Source: Rhizophagus irregularis
Taxonomy: Eukaryota; Glomeromycota; Glomeromycetes; Glomerales; Glomeraceae
DNA length: 64,000 nucleotides
Direction of reading: 5' to 3'
NCBI RefSeq assembly: GCF_026210795.1
Contig: NC_089453.1
Location: 436,501 to 500,500 of the forward strand
The first letter of the stretch is position 1. Each line of letters begins with the position of its first letter. Under the pieces are notes generated by a model, which was given only the letters and a program-made list of their open reading frames with translations, made no database searches and was not told the DNA's origin. This document shows, one piece after another, positions 10,786-21,429 of this stretch. A program made the translations under genes and the position numbers.

Positions 10786-11611
10786 TTTGATATTATCGTG
10801 TTAATCGTGTTAAAAAAGTGTTGAAATTTTACTTTTACTGTCCAATCCAGGTATTTATATCGGAAAACGCAATTAATTTTTCCTCCGATCATAGTCACAC
10901 AGTGTTACAAACAATATCTCAGCCACAACACCGACAAAGATCTGCATTCTCTTTTTTCGACCAAGGTGACAACACATGAATTCAGTACGTGTTTTGATCA
11001 TAGTTACTTTCTGCTTTAGTTTATAGGGTCCTTGTAATTTTTACTGTAACTTGGTTCACTTTGTGATTAAAAATAAAAATAAAATAACAATAGAAATTTT
11101 CATTAAAAATCTAAAAAATAATCCTTTTTAACAAAAATTTTATAATAATACATTAAATTTATTAGCAATACTTGATATTTAAACTACTTAAACCTATTTT
11201 TGTTAAAATATAATCAGTTAATGTAATATAAATATATATATTTTTGCAATACGAATAAAACCGAAAAATATCAATAACTGATAAGCAAATACACGTCAAA
11301 AGTATATCGGAAAAGACTATGAATAATTTGTATACATACATGTATAGTCTAATTATTCAAAGTAATTAAAGAAATGGTCTCCAAATAACCTTTAAAATTA
11401 AAGTTACTTAATATCAATCGAATTTGTGTAGCTAAAATAAAACCTTGTTTTATATACAAAAGATAATGAACGTGATGAGAGGATAATGGTCATTTGTAGT
11501 TATTGCTAACTTCGTCCTAAATTCACCTTATTTATTATAAAATACAAACATTTTTATACGATAACATTTACAGTGTTTACATAACGTAAATAATGCGGCA
11601 AAAAAAAAGGT
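10786..11611. other. Intergenic, kinase promoter and GST copy 3 downstream flank
   Basis: Kinase promoter on the right side of the gene, then a flank (about 11290-11610) that is homologous to 15720-16078 and, more weakly, 17985-18090 (shared ATATTGGAAAAGA, TTATTCAAAGTAAT, AATATCAATCGAATTT). This marks the unit that was duplicated with the GST genes. Confidence 0.55.
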
Positions 11612-12419
11612 TCACATATTAGAGTTCCATTTAAATGCAATTCGAGCATTTTTAATAGATTCATCCAATTTTTCAGAATTATCCATCAATTCTTGAATAT
11701 TATCAGGAACGGGCACATTTAAACCTTTTTGAACAGCAGGTCTTGCACCAATACGTGCAACCCAAGCTTTTAAATTTGGAAATTCATCGATACTTTCTAT
11801 ACCGGAAAGGAAATGAACTCTGACCCACGAGAAATTTATAGCATCCGCTAAAGTAAATTTGTTTCCTACCAAATATTCTTTACTTTCCAAAGCACCATTC
11901 AAAACGGAGTAAAGTCTTTTGGTTTCATCGGTATATCGTTTAATGGCGTATGGAATTTTTTCTGGTCCGTACCTATTAAAGAATCCAGCTTGTCCTTGCA
12001 TAGGCCCAAGACCTCCCATTTGAAACATAATCTATTTATTTTATAGTTATGAAAATTAATTTTTTAATTCATCAATTTATTTTATTGCGTAAAAAAAAAA
12101 AGATATTTACCCATTGAATAACTTGACTTTTTAGATTGGGATCTTTTGGCAATAATTTTCCTTCGGGATCATAATGTTCACAAAGATAGATCATAATCGC
12201 GCCACTTTCAAATACATGAAAATCTCCTCTACTATGATCAGTAATAGCAGGAATTCTGCCATTCGGATTGATTTTTAAAAACCAAGGCTGTTTATGTTCA
12301 TCATCTTTAATAGAAATTTCTCTTGCTTTATAAGGAATTCCTAATTCTTCAAGGACGATGCTTACTTTTACCCCATTAGGAGACTTAGCAGTGTAAAAAG
12401 TGATATCAGGAGTAGTCAT
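11612..12419 (-). CDS. Ure2-like glutathione S-transferase, copy 3
   Basis: Exons 12111-12419 and 11612-12031, joined TGG|ATT in phase 0, giving 242 aa. N-terminal half has ITFYTAKSPNGVKVSI, FLKINPNGRIPAI and VFESGAIMIYL, the Ure2p-like glutathione site. C-terminal half has MFQMGGLGPMQGQ, EYLVGNKFTLADAINF and PNLKAWVARI. Compared with copies 1 and 2 it carries the PNG (not QNG) loop and the MGGLGPMQGQ linker usual for this class, so copies 3-5 form a second subgroup. The C terminus ends early (RIAFKWNSNM) and lacks the STDEK tail of copies 4 and 5. Cytosolic detoxification enzyme by family; substrate unknown. Confidence 0.92.
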
Positions 12420-13253
12420 TTTTTTGTTTTAATTATTAAATCTTAATTATTCATTCGTCAAAAAAAATAAAAGTAAAAAAAAAATGTGATGATATTTATA
12501 ATTTTTTTTCAAAAAATGAGGAGTGCAGTAAAGCAATTATCAATTTTTGATCTCCTAAGAGTTCCTTAAATTATTTCTCTTTCTCCTATTTTGGGCCATA
12601 AGGTAGTCATTGTTAATACTTAACATATTTTAGAATTAGTATTGGCTACATCTCGTTACTATTCAAATATTTAGGGTAATAGAGTAATTGGATTTTTATA
12701 ATTCTAGATTCATTACATTTATCTTATTAAAAGGATTTGAATGATAATTTTGTATTTGTGAAATCAATATTTGTCATATAACTGATAATTACACTTTAGA
12801 TATTCTCCATCTTTTAGATTTAAACAAATGGTAGTAAATTCACAATAATCCAATAAAAAAGTATTTATACTTATTATCTATTTAAAATATACTTGATTTT
12901 CTTATTTTATACTTAAAATATACTAAAGTTAAATTTGCACAAATTATAATTAATACATACTTAATTATATTTAATTTTTCCATTTCAGTATATTTTTATA
13001 TGTTTTAAGTATAAAATAAAATTTAAGTATATTTTAAATATATTTTAATAAAAATACTTTTTATAGGGATATTGATCAAATTATGATAAACTAATATTTC
13101 CAAAAAATTCTGAAATGATACGAAGCAATTGAAATATGGAAAATTTGTTTATTGTAATTATCAATACAAAATTATATTTTTTTTATATACATATCAACAT
13201 GCAAAAAAAAGTGGCCGGGTAATTTCGGCCTCCCTCTGTATATACAGTATAAC
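12420..13253. other. Intergenic between GST copies 3 and 4
   Basis: Promoter of copy 3, one inverted-repeat element (12848-13070), and the 3' flank of copy 4. No additional gene seen. Confidence 0.5.
12848..13070. mobile_element. TTAAGTATA-rich palindromic MITE-like element
   Basis: About 220 bp whose two halves are inverted copies: ATCC(A/C)(A/T)(A)TAAAAAAGTATT on the left and the complement of AATACTTTTTATAGGGAT on the right, with internal TTTAAAATATACTT boxes mirrored. No coding capacity. Related TTAAGTATA-type palindromes lie at 17253-17367 and 30104-30337. Confidence 0.55.
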
Positions 13254-14071
13254 CTATTTCTCATCTGTTGAGTTCCATTTAAATATACTTCGAACATGTT
13301 TAATAAATTCATCCAATATTTCAGGATTATCCATCAATTCTTGAAGTTTATCAGGAACGGGTACATTTAAACCTTTTTGAACAGCAGGTCTTGCACTAAT
13401 ACGTGCAACCCAAGCTTTTAAATTTGGAAATTCATCGATACTTTCTATTCCAGAAAAAGCATGTGCTCTGACCCACGGGAAACTTATAGCATCCGCTAAA
13501 GTAAATTTGTTTCCTACCAAATATTCTTTACCTTCCAGAGCACTATTCAAAACGGAACAAAGTCTTATGGTTTCATCAGTATATCGTTTAATAGCGTATG
13601 GAATTTTTTCTGGTGCGTACCTATTGAAGTGTATAGCTTGTCCTTGCATAGGCCCAAGACCTCCCATTTGAAACATAACCTATTTATTTTATAGTTATGA
13701 AAATTAATTTTTTAATTCATCAATTTATTTTTATTGCATAAAAAAAAGAAGATATTATTTACCCATTGAATAACTTGACTTCTTAAATCAGGATCTTTTG
13801 GCAATAATTTTCCTTCGGGATCATAATGTTCACAAAGATAGATCATAATCGCGCCACTTTCAAATACGTGAAAATTTCCTCTACTATGATCAGTAATAGC
13901 AGGAACTTTGGCATTCGGATTGATTTTTAAAAACCAAGGCTGTTTTTGTTCTTCATCTTTAAAAGAAAGTTCTCTTACTTTATAAGGAATTTCTAATTCT
14001 TCAAGGACGATGCTTACTTTTATCGCATTAGGAGTTACAGCAGTGTAAAAAGTGATATCAGGAGTAGTCAT
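13254..14071 (-). CDS. Ure2-like glutathione S-transferase, copy 4 (variant glutathione loops)
   Basis: Exons 13763-14071 and 13254-13679 joined in phase 0, giving 244 aa. Domain layout is as in copy 3, with MFQMGGLGPMQGQ, EYLVGNKFTLADAISFP and PNLKAWVARI. It departs from all its neighbours at two glutathione-site positions: the PNG loop is PNA (TPNAIKVSI) and the INPNG loop before cis-Pro is INPNA (INPNAKVPAI). Both are Gly to Ala beside the Asn/cis-Pro residues that contact glutathione in Ure2p-like and nu-class enzymes, so altered substrate use is plausible. The gene is otherwise intact. Confidence 0.9.
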
Positions 14072-14399
14072 TTTTTTTTGTTCTAATTATTAATATTCTA
14101 ATTGGCTAATCTTAATTATTTTTTCATTACAAAAAAGTAAAATTCAAAAAAGAATGGGATAATATTTATTCAAAAAATGATGAGTAATTAATTTTTTTTT
14201 GATTTGTAATAATTTCAAATCATCAGAAAACGAGATAAACAATCATCAATTTTTGGGACGATCTTCATAACGGAACTGGCGAATGTAGGATAATTAATGA
14301 CGTCAAGGTTTAATCTAAAATTTGAACTATCAAAGTAGGAAAAGATATCTCAAGAAAATTTCACATTCTAACATAAAAAGAGTAAGGAGGAATTTTTTC

Positions 14400-14468
14400 T
14401 CGGATTCGATAAATTCCGTGATATAACCGGAAATATGATATAAAACACTGATCGACTTTTTTATAGGA
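14400..14468. mobile_element. CCTATAAAAAA-family MITE, internally deleted copy
   Basis: Shares TTCGATAAATTCCGTGATATAA and GATCGACTTTTTTATAGG with the fuller copies at 15178-15364 and 30628-30811 but lacks the left half. Confidence 0.5.
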
Positions 14469-14551
14469 ATAGGTCTAGTTAGTTTTTGGAATATCTTAAA
14501 GGAAAAGTTTGTTATCAGTTATGAATTATAAATTATATTAATATATTTTAG

Positions 14552-14740
14552 GAAGAAATAGAAGATTATGATATAATTAATGATCTTAAGAATACGAAGA
14601 CAAATATATCTGTTCCACAGTTATGGAAAATGAATCCAAGATTAGCAAAACAAGTACATAACTTTGTATTAGAAATAAAAAAAATAAAAAAAGGGAATAA
14701 AAAAATAAAAAATAAAAATAAATTAAAATAAAAAAGAAAA
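14552..14740 (+). mobile_element. Fossil fragment of an LTR-retroelement polyprotein (possible)
   Basis: A short plus-strand stretch reads like the segment just before the aspartic protease in Ty3-type polyproteins of related fungi. Only this fragment is visible, with no LTRs or other parts, so it is broken and old. The family assignment is by resemblance alone. Confidence 0.3.
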
Positions 14741-14789
14741 AGCAGGTAATTTCATAGGATTTAGTTTTACTTCACTCGCATGTTTTAAT

Positions 14790-15180
14790 AAAGTACCGTG
14801 AAGGATCTCCACGATTTCAAGCATAGGTTTTACTTCCAGCAATGTATGCGGACGTTAAAATCGCTAGCCCTTCAGAACTATTTTGTAATAAGTTTGTTAG
14901 AAAATCCTCACTGATAATTTTTGTTCTGACTCAAGCTCCTTAACCAGTTTATTCGCCGATTCAAGAGATAAATCCAATTTTTAAGCTTATTCTCAGCATG
15001 TTGAGAACATCAACGACATTTGCTGCTGCATATTCCGGACATTTTTGCGACTAAGCATTTCCTCAAATTAAAGAAGTTTGGACCTGAAATCTTTATGAAC
15101 TAAACATTGTTTTCGCCAAGGTTCAAGGCTTCCATGTTATTGCGCAAGCATATCGATTATTTCAGAAGATGCTCATTCCC
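14790..15180 (-). pseudogene. Decayed coding fragment, family not recognised
   Basis: Less AT-rich than its surroundings, and several minus-strand stretches look protein-like, such as LESANKLVKELESEQK (coiled-coil character) and SSEGLAILTSAYIAGSKTYA, but frames shift and stops intervene. It may be a dead gene or part of a transposon cargo. No function proposed. Confidence 0.3.
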
Positions 15181-15364
15181 TTATAAAGAATTTTATCTGT
15201 TATTTCTGTAAAAACTCCGTAAAAATGAGCCTTTCACGGATCCATTCACGGAAAATGTAAATAATTCGATAAATTCCGTGATATAAGGTTATTAATTCCG
15301 GAAATATGAGCCTTTTACTGAAAAAAGATGGAATATGAAAAACGGATCGACTTGTTTTACAGGG
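15178..15364. mobile_element. CCTATAAAAAA-family MITE, CpG-retaining copy
   Basis: About 187 bp; ends CCCTTATAAAG and GACTTGTTTTACAGGG are imperfect inverted repeats. Contains about nine CpG sites (CTCCGT, CACGG, TTCGAT, TTCCGTG, TTCCGG, ACGGATCG), nearly all lost in the copy at 30628-30811. Confidence 0.6.
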
Positions 15365-16078
15365 ATTACATCTCAACATTGAAGAAAAAATTTTAAATTA
15401 GAAATAGTTTGTCCAAATACAGAATAGGATAGAAATCAGAATAATTAATCACAATTGTAACAATTAAAATAAAAAAACAATTTCACACTTTGTACTGTTA
15501 AGAGATTATACAAATATGTTTTTTTTAAAAAACAATAAAATTCTATTTAGTACTTTCTTACAAAGTAATAAATTTATAAAGTGGAACAAAAATGATAAAA
15601 ATTTCTAAATGATCGACTCAAGCGGGACATTTTGTACCACCATTGCTAGAACATATATAGTTCTTCGCTACGTTCCGGACTAATAAAATTTAATTTATCA
15701 AGATAATAGGCGATTCCTTTACAAAAGCATATTGGAAAAGATCTAATAAATGATTTTTATACTTTAATCTATTATTAATTAATTATTCAAAGTAATAATC
15801 TCCAAATAACCTTAAAACTTAAGGCTTAATATCAATCGAATTTATGTAGACCAGAATTAGGATTTAGGACGGAGATAAATATTATGAATAATTTAGTCAA
15901 AATTATAACTTTATTTATAATAAATCTTCATATGACAACATTTACAGTGTTCACATAACGTTTACAAAATAAAAAATAAAATACATCCGGTAAAAAATAA
16001 AAAAATAAAAAATAATAAAAAACGTAAGAAAGAAAAATTGATTGAAGGGTAACTCACGTTCATGTTTGTATATATAAC

Positions 16079-16896
16079 CTATTTTTCATCTGTTGATTTC
16101 CACTTAAATGAATTTTGAGCATTTTTAACGAACTCATCCAATTTTTCAGGATTATCAAGAATTTCTTGAAATTTGTCAGGAGTGGGTACATTTAAACCTT
16201 TTTGAACAGCAGGTCTTGCACTAATACGTGCAACCCAAGCTTTTAAATTTGGAAATTCATCGATACTTGATACACCGGAAAGGAAATGAACTCTGACCCA
16301 CGGAAAACTTATAGCATCCGCTAAAGTATATTTGTTTCCTACCAAATATTCTTTACCTTCCAGAGCACCATTTAAAACGGAGTAAAGTCTTTTGGTTTCA
16401 TCGGTATATCGTTTAATGGCGTATGGAATTTTTTCTGGTGCGTACCTATTAAAGTGTCCAGCTTGTCCTTGCATAGGTCCAAGACCTCCCATTTGGAACA
16501 TAATCTATTTATTTTATAGTTATGAAAATTAATATTTTAATTCATCAATTTATTTTTATTGCATAAAAAAAAGAAGATATTATTTACCCATTGAATAACT
16601 TGACTTCTTAAATCAGGATCTTTTGGCAATAATTTTCCTTCGGGATCATAATGCTCACAAAGATAGATCATAATTGCAGCACTTTCAAATACATGAAAAT
16701 CTCCTCTACTATGATCGGTAATAGCAGGAATTCTGCCATTTGGATTGATTTTTAAAAACCAAGGCTGTTTTTGTTCTTCATCTTTAAAAGAAATTTCTCT
16801 TGCTTTGTAAGAAATTCCTAATTCTTCAAGGACGATGCTTATTTTTACCCCATTAGGAGTTCCAACAGTGTAAAGGGTAATATCAGGAGTAGTCAT
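16079..16896 (-). CDS. Ure2-like glutathione S-transferase, copy 5
   Basis: Exons 16588-16896 and 16079-16504, joined TGG|ATT in phase 0, giving 244 aa. Shows ITLYTVGTPNGVKISI, FLKINPNGRIPAI, VFESAAIMIYL, then MFQMGGLGPMQGQ, EYLVGNKYTLADAISFP and PNLKAWVARI, all the expected Ure2p-like features with unmodified PNG and INPNG loops. Intron and promoter sequence are nearly the same as copy 4, so these two are the most recent pair in the right-hand group. Cytosolic glutathione-dependent enzyme by family; regulation unknown. Confidence 0.92.
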
Positions 16897-17252
16897 TTTT
16901 TTGTAATTATTAATCTTAATTATTATTTCGTTAGAAAAAAAATCAAAAAAAGAATGATAATATTTATAATTTTTTCAAAAATTGATGAGTAATTAATTTT
17001 TTTGATTTGTAATAATTTCATATATCATTAGAAAAAAAAGAAAAAATTAAGGTAAACAAATAAACTATCAATTTTTGGGGTGATCTACATAAATAATTTA
17101 ACGAATTAATATAAAGTATTCAATGTATAATAATGTCCGCAAGTCATTAGATAAATAAGAACCCTTGATGCTCTCTTTGATTAATAATATATAGAACTGA
17201 TTCGTTTTTTAATAATCAGGATTTCTTCTATGAATAAATAAATGTATATGCA

Positions 17253-17367
17253 CTATGAAAAAAAAATTTACTTAAAACGTATTTATATACTTAAAGTATA
17301 TTGAATTGCAATTTTAAGTGTATTTTTATATTTTTAGTAAATTTTAAAGAAATTTTTTTTTCATATA
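17253..17367. mobile_element. Short palindromic MITE-like element
   Basis: About 115 bp with terminal inverted repeats TATGAAAAAAAAATTTA and AAATTTTTTTTTCATA, and interior ACTTAAAGTATA boxes like those of the 12848 element. Confidence 0.5.
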
Positions 17368-17514
17368 TGTTTTTATACGCGATTTCATTTTATATGCTCA
17401 ATAAATTCAATTATTCAAATATAACATATATAACAATTCTCTCAATTCTCTTATAATCCGTCAATCCGAATTTAATTTTCCAAGACTACATCTCAATGTA
17501 AATTAAAAATAGAA

Positions 17515-17750
17515 AATAAAAATTTATCATCCGTCCGGATTAACATTAGTCCGTTTTTAATTCTTCCTTACTTTTTTTTTATTGAAATATCTTCAAAAAA
17601 TCAAAATGTATTCATTTTCGAATCGGGCTCTGTTTCAATCTGGTGATCCGTTTATCCGTCCGGTTAAATTCAGATCGGATAAACAGATCGGGTATCCGGA
17701 TAATTGTAAATGGACATCCGGATAAATTCGGATCGGATACTCGGATAATG
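17515..17750. repeat. TCCGGATAA / GATCGGATA simple-repeat patch
   Basis: Repeated near-palindromes (ATCCGTTTATCCGTCCGG, GGATCGGATA, TATCCGGATAA, ACATCCGGATAAATTCGGAT) give a local CpG-rich island in AT-rich DNA. No coding frame. Confidence 0.55.
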
Positions 17751-18195
17751 GAGAAACCTTGATATTTTTGGGTCAAAAGGTAGCTCCGTTAGCAAAATAG
17801 TTAGCGAATAGTTCTTTCTCTGATATAGTTAGTATATTTATTTTTACTTCTTATATCACGTGACTATTCGCAGTAATGTAACTATCAAGTAAATTGATGT
17901 CAATCCTTGCCGGGTAAGTCATTTGCAAGTTGTATTCATTAAATAACTACATTTCTTGTTTATTTTAATTTATCAGAATCCGTATTGGAAGGGATCTATG
18001 AATAACTAGTGTATATTTAATCTATTATTATTATTAATAAATTATTCAAAGATAATAAAAAAAGTGTATAAATAACAACCATTGTTCGTAACAATAAAGT
18101 CTTGTTATTTGATGAAACCTCTAACTAATATAAATATTAATTCCTTCTCAAATAATAATATAGTAAGAAAAAAAAAAATTAATAGTATAAACAAA

Positions 18196-20289
18196 TCATT
18201 TACACCATAGTTTATGATCCAATACAGCAATAGCAGCTCCCAGACACCACCCAGTTTCAATACCTTTAATTTTTTTAGCAATTTTTACTTCCCTATCAAG
18301 TGGTATTTCATATCCAACATGTAATAATGCATAAATAAATGTTAAATCCATACAATAATGTGGATTCTTTTTAATTTCTTTCATAGCTTCCGGTAAATGA
18401 CTAAATTGACTGACATTTCCTGCACACACTGCATCTGTTAAATCTCTGAGTTCTTTAAGGGAAAAATCAGCCGGTATTCCTAAGGGACTCATTCGATCAT
18501 AAAAATACGAAAATGCATAAATATCATGTAAGGAAAAAGTTACTTCCAGTGATGGTTGATATATCCCATTAAATGAACATGGAGATAGCGGACATTCATT
18601 TGTTTTGTTAAGTACTTGTTCAATAATAAATCTACATTGAGCGTGACCTGCACCAGTGCCAACAATAGTTATAGAATCTTCATCCCTAGAATGTGAAATA
18701 TCAGAAAGTGAAAATTCTTCAGTATAATTCTTGGGCAAGCAAGGATTTGGAATATGATCTTCTGAAATATCCAGTTCAGATGATATTCCGGAAATTAAAT
18801 CATCTTTCTTATTAGGTGTAGAAATCCATAATTTCGCCATGAATCTTTTAATTGCTTTTCTTGCTTCCATGAGTCCATAATGCAAATATGAATGCTGGTA
18901 AAGAATATATTTGTGGCCACCAAACTCTAGTTCGTGTTTATGTTCTCCTGGTGCAACTTCAAAATTTGCTTCAGGTTCAAAAACGATCTGAGTTGAACCA
19001 CCTCCGAGATCAAATATTGCAGCTGTAGGCAATTTTTTTCCGCTACCTAATCTGTCCAATAAATAATTTACCGTAATCCATGCATAAACACCTATAAATA
19101 ACAAAACTTTTTATGAATCTTCGTTTTTGTTTGATATATACTTATTTTAGAATTCTTTACATACCTTCATCTTTACCGTCCATGATCACGACACCATCTT
19201 TTTCTATTATAGGGAAGGGATAATTTGTCTCTAAATGCTCTCTAACAGCTTCCAAAATACGTTCACTTTTTTTAAGTCCCAGCAAGCGTAACCCAGCTGT
19301 TGCTTTAACAGCTACTGGAGTACAATGTTGTAACTCTTTTGGAACATTCTTGAGAGCTACTTCCATCAAATCATTCAAACTATTTGCGGCTGCTTCCGGA
19401 TTGTCCCCATACGAAGAAAGGCCTGGTTCTATATGAGCAAAAATCTCATCTTCTAGTTCTGGTGAGGCTTTACAATAGTTAAATCGATATACATGTATGC
19501 GTGAACCTGTAGACCCAGCGTCAATCATAAGCGCATATTGAACAAGCGGACGACCAGGATGAGGCACAGTACAATGTTTTGAGGTGATTTTTGAAGATGG
19601 AGTTTTTGTAGCCTTTTTAGGACTACTTACTTTCGATTTCGTAGGAACAGCAGGATTTATTGATGTAATGTCTTCTATATTATCTGATTTGGAGTGTTCT
19701 AAATCTACATTTATATTAGAACTCGGATCTGGATCTGTTTCTGGTGGTAAACCGACTGACAAAGTATAAGAATAAAGTTAGTTAAAATTATAACTGCTTG
19801 TTATTGCCGTAACTATATTTATCACTAATACTAGAAAATATCCTAAATCCAAAAATCTCCAAATCTCACTTGAGAAAAGGTCTTAAGAATTTTAATTCTT
19901 AGTAATGGGACTTGGGTTAGGCTTGAATTTTATGAGATGAGATATGGACAGCAAGTACGTAACTAAACTCCAATCATTAAATAATGATAAAAAATTTTAA
20001 ATGATAACTTACGATCTGATTTGAAGTTAAATTTTTCTTCAGGAACAAAAAATAATATTACGCAGCCTAAGAATATTAAAAAGGCAGTTGTTCTCATCCA
20101 CATTCTATTTCTAGGTTTATTGTTCGGCATTTTGGGATCAATTAAAACATCTAATGGTTTCTCGTCTTTCTCCAATGTTTTTCTCCGAGAACGAGTCTTT
20201 GGGATGTCTCTGTTTTCTTTTGCGGTTAGATCTGCAAACGCTGCCGACGATGTAGTAGATGTATTTTCGTTTCGTTGAGAGTTCTGCAT
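18196..20289 (-). CDS. GDA1: Golgi guanosine/nucleoside diphosphatase, GDA1/CD39 family
   Basis: Three exons (20013-20289, 19165-19755, 18196-19091), phases consistent, 587 aa. The ATG at 20289 is the first in-frame ATG; the N terminus is a short basic cytoplasmic tail followed by one membrane anchor (TTAFLIFLGCVILFFV) and a Ser/Pro-rich stem, a type II Golgi topology. Apyrase conserved regions are visible in order: DAGSTGSRIHVY (ACR1), KATAGLRLL (ACR2), GKDEGVYAWITVNYLL (ACR3, spanning the intron), FDLGGGSTQIVFEP (ACR4) and GWCLGAAIAVL (ACR5). The family hydrolyses GDP/UDP released by glycosyltransferases so that GMP can leave in exchange for more GDP-mannose. Somewhat longer than the yeast enzyme because of the stem. 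Confidence 0.92.
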
Positions 20290-20836
20290 TAGTGTAACGC
20301 AAGTACTAAAAATGGACTTTTTGCACAACGTTGGGCGTGAACAGGTAAGTCAATTTTGATATGTAATTTCACTTTAATAGAAAAATTCAAAAAATATCCG
20401 CCATCATTATATGTATTTATATTGCAGTAGAAATAATTGAATCATCCAATAGAGTCACAGGAAAATAAATTGCCGGCGGATCTATATTTGGTATCATTAT
20501 ATCAATAAAAAACCTTTATTGGATCTTAATCCTGCCGGTATTATGGACTAATAAATTCGCCGTTTGGAAAAAATTATAGTGATACGGAGACAAAGTAAAA
20601 TAAAGAATATTGAGAGAACTCTATTTTGATTATATTGGCAATTATAATTTACGATCAATGCTTTTCTAACTAAGTTTAGAGGGATAAATTATATATCCCA
20701 TCTAATAATAAATTATAAAATTAAATCAATTTATTTGATTCTTTAAAATACAAAAATTGTAAATGTGTGAATTTGAACGTTGTTTTTTGAAGAAAAATAC
20801 CAATACCAATCACTAATAAAGTTGAAATTAATGATG
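20290..20836. other. Intergenic, GDA1 promoter side
   Basis: About 550 bp between the GDA1 start and the end of the ATP19-like gene. AT-rich; no further gene or clear repeat seen. Confidence 0.5.
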
Positions 20837-21131
20837 TCACTTTTTTTTTTCTTCCTCCTCAGCATGCTTTAAGAATTCTTTGATGAAAGCTTCTTCATCC
20901 GCAGAAGATGCATTAATTGGTGGAGTATTTGGTTTCTTTGACTTAATCCTTTTAGATATAGCAAAGGCTCCAAGACCAAATGTTGCCAATGTTGTGATCG
21001 CAAGCTATAATAGCAAATATATTTTTAATATATTTATTGTTCGTCCATTTTTTCGCCCGAAAGTTAATACAAAATTTTCTTACATAATGAGACGATACAT
21101 TGCGGCCTGCAATCAAATAACTACCTCCCAT
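20837..21131 (-). CDS. ATP19: ATP synthase subunit k (Atp19-like)
   Basis: A very short two-exon gene: exon 1 21084-21131 (MGGSYLIAGRNVSSHY) and exon 2 20837-21004 (LAITTLATFGLGAFAI... ending AEEEEKKK), joined in phase 0, 71 aa. The layout matches mitochondrial F1Fo-ATP synthase subunit k: a GxxYxIxGR start, the 'H-LAIxTL' junction into a single membrane helix, then a lysine/proline segment and a DEEAFIKEFL tail (yeast: DEEKFIENYL). Subunit k is a small dimer-interface component of the Fo part in the inner membrane. Divergently paired with the F-box/LRR gene over a 298-bp shared promoter region. Confidence 0.85.
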
Positions 21132-21429
21132 GGTATTATTAGGCTTTTTCTAAAATAAACAATTATATTAAATAAAATATTATTCGAAGAATTCCTATGT
21201 CTGGAAACAACTTTATTAACCTTAATTAATTACCTATAATGATACAGAGCTGCTCTGAAAAAAAAAATTTTTTTTTGGGGTTATTTTATATTTGTCTATC
21301 ATCCAATCAAATCTGAGCTGATTATCTGCGGATATCTACTGATATTGACACGTAACCGAAATACGCGAATTTAAACTTGCGTTTTCAGTCTTCAGTCTTC
21401 TAGAGAAGCTAACGAAGTATTATAATAAA

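Larger units (their letters stand above)
14072..16078. other. 2-kb intergenic relic zone between GST copies 4 and 5
   Basis: Holds two copies of a CCTATAAAAAA-ended MITE (14400-14468, 15178-15364), a retroelement fossil fragment, decayed coding sequence (14790-15180) and the duplicated GST 3' flank (about 15720-16078). No intact gene. Confidence 0.55.
16897..18195. other. Intergenic between GST copy 5 and GDA1-like gene
   Basis: Contains the GST copy 5 promoter, a short palindromic element (17253-17367), a patch rich in TCCGGATA (17515-17750) and, at about 17985-18090, sequence resembling the GST 3' flanks at 11290 and 15720, suggesting a further GST copy once stood here. Confidence 0.5.

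Noticed and set aside
20290-20328. Start of the GDA1-like protein at 20328 (MCKKSIF)
   Set aside because: That codon is TTG; the first in-frame ATG is at 20289.
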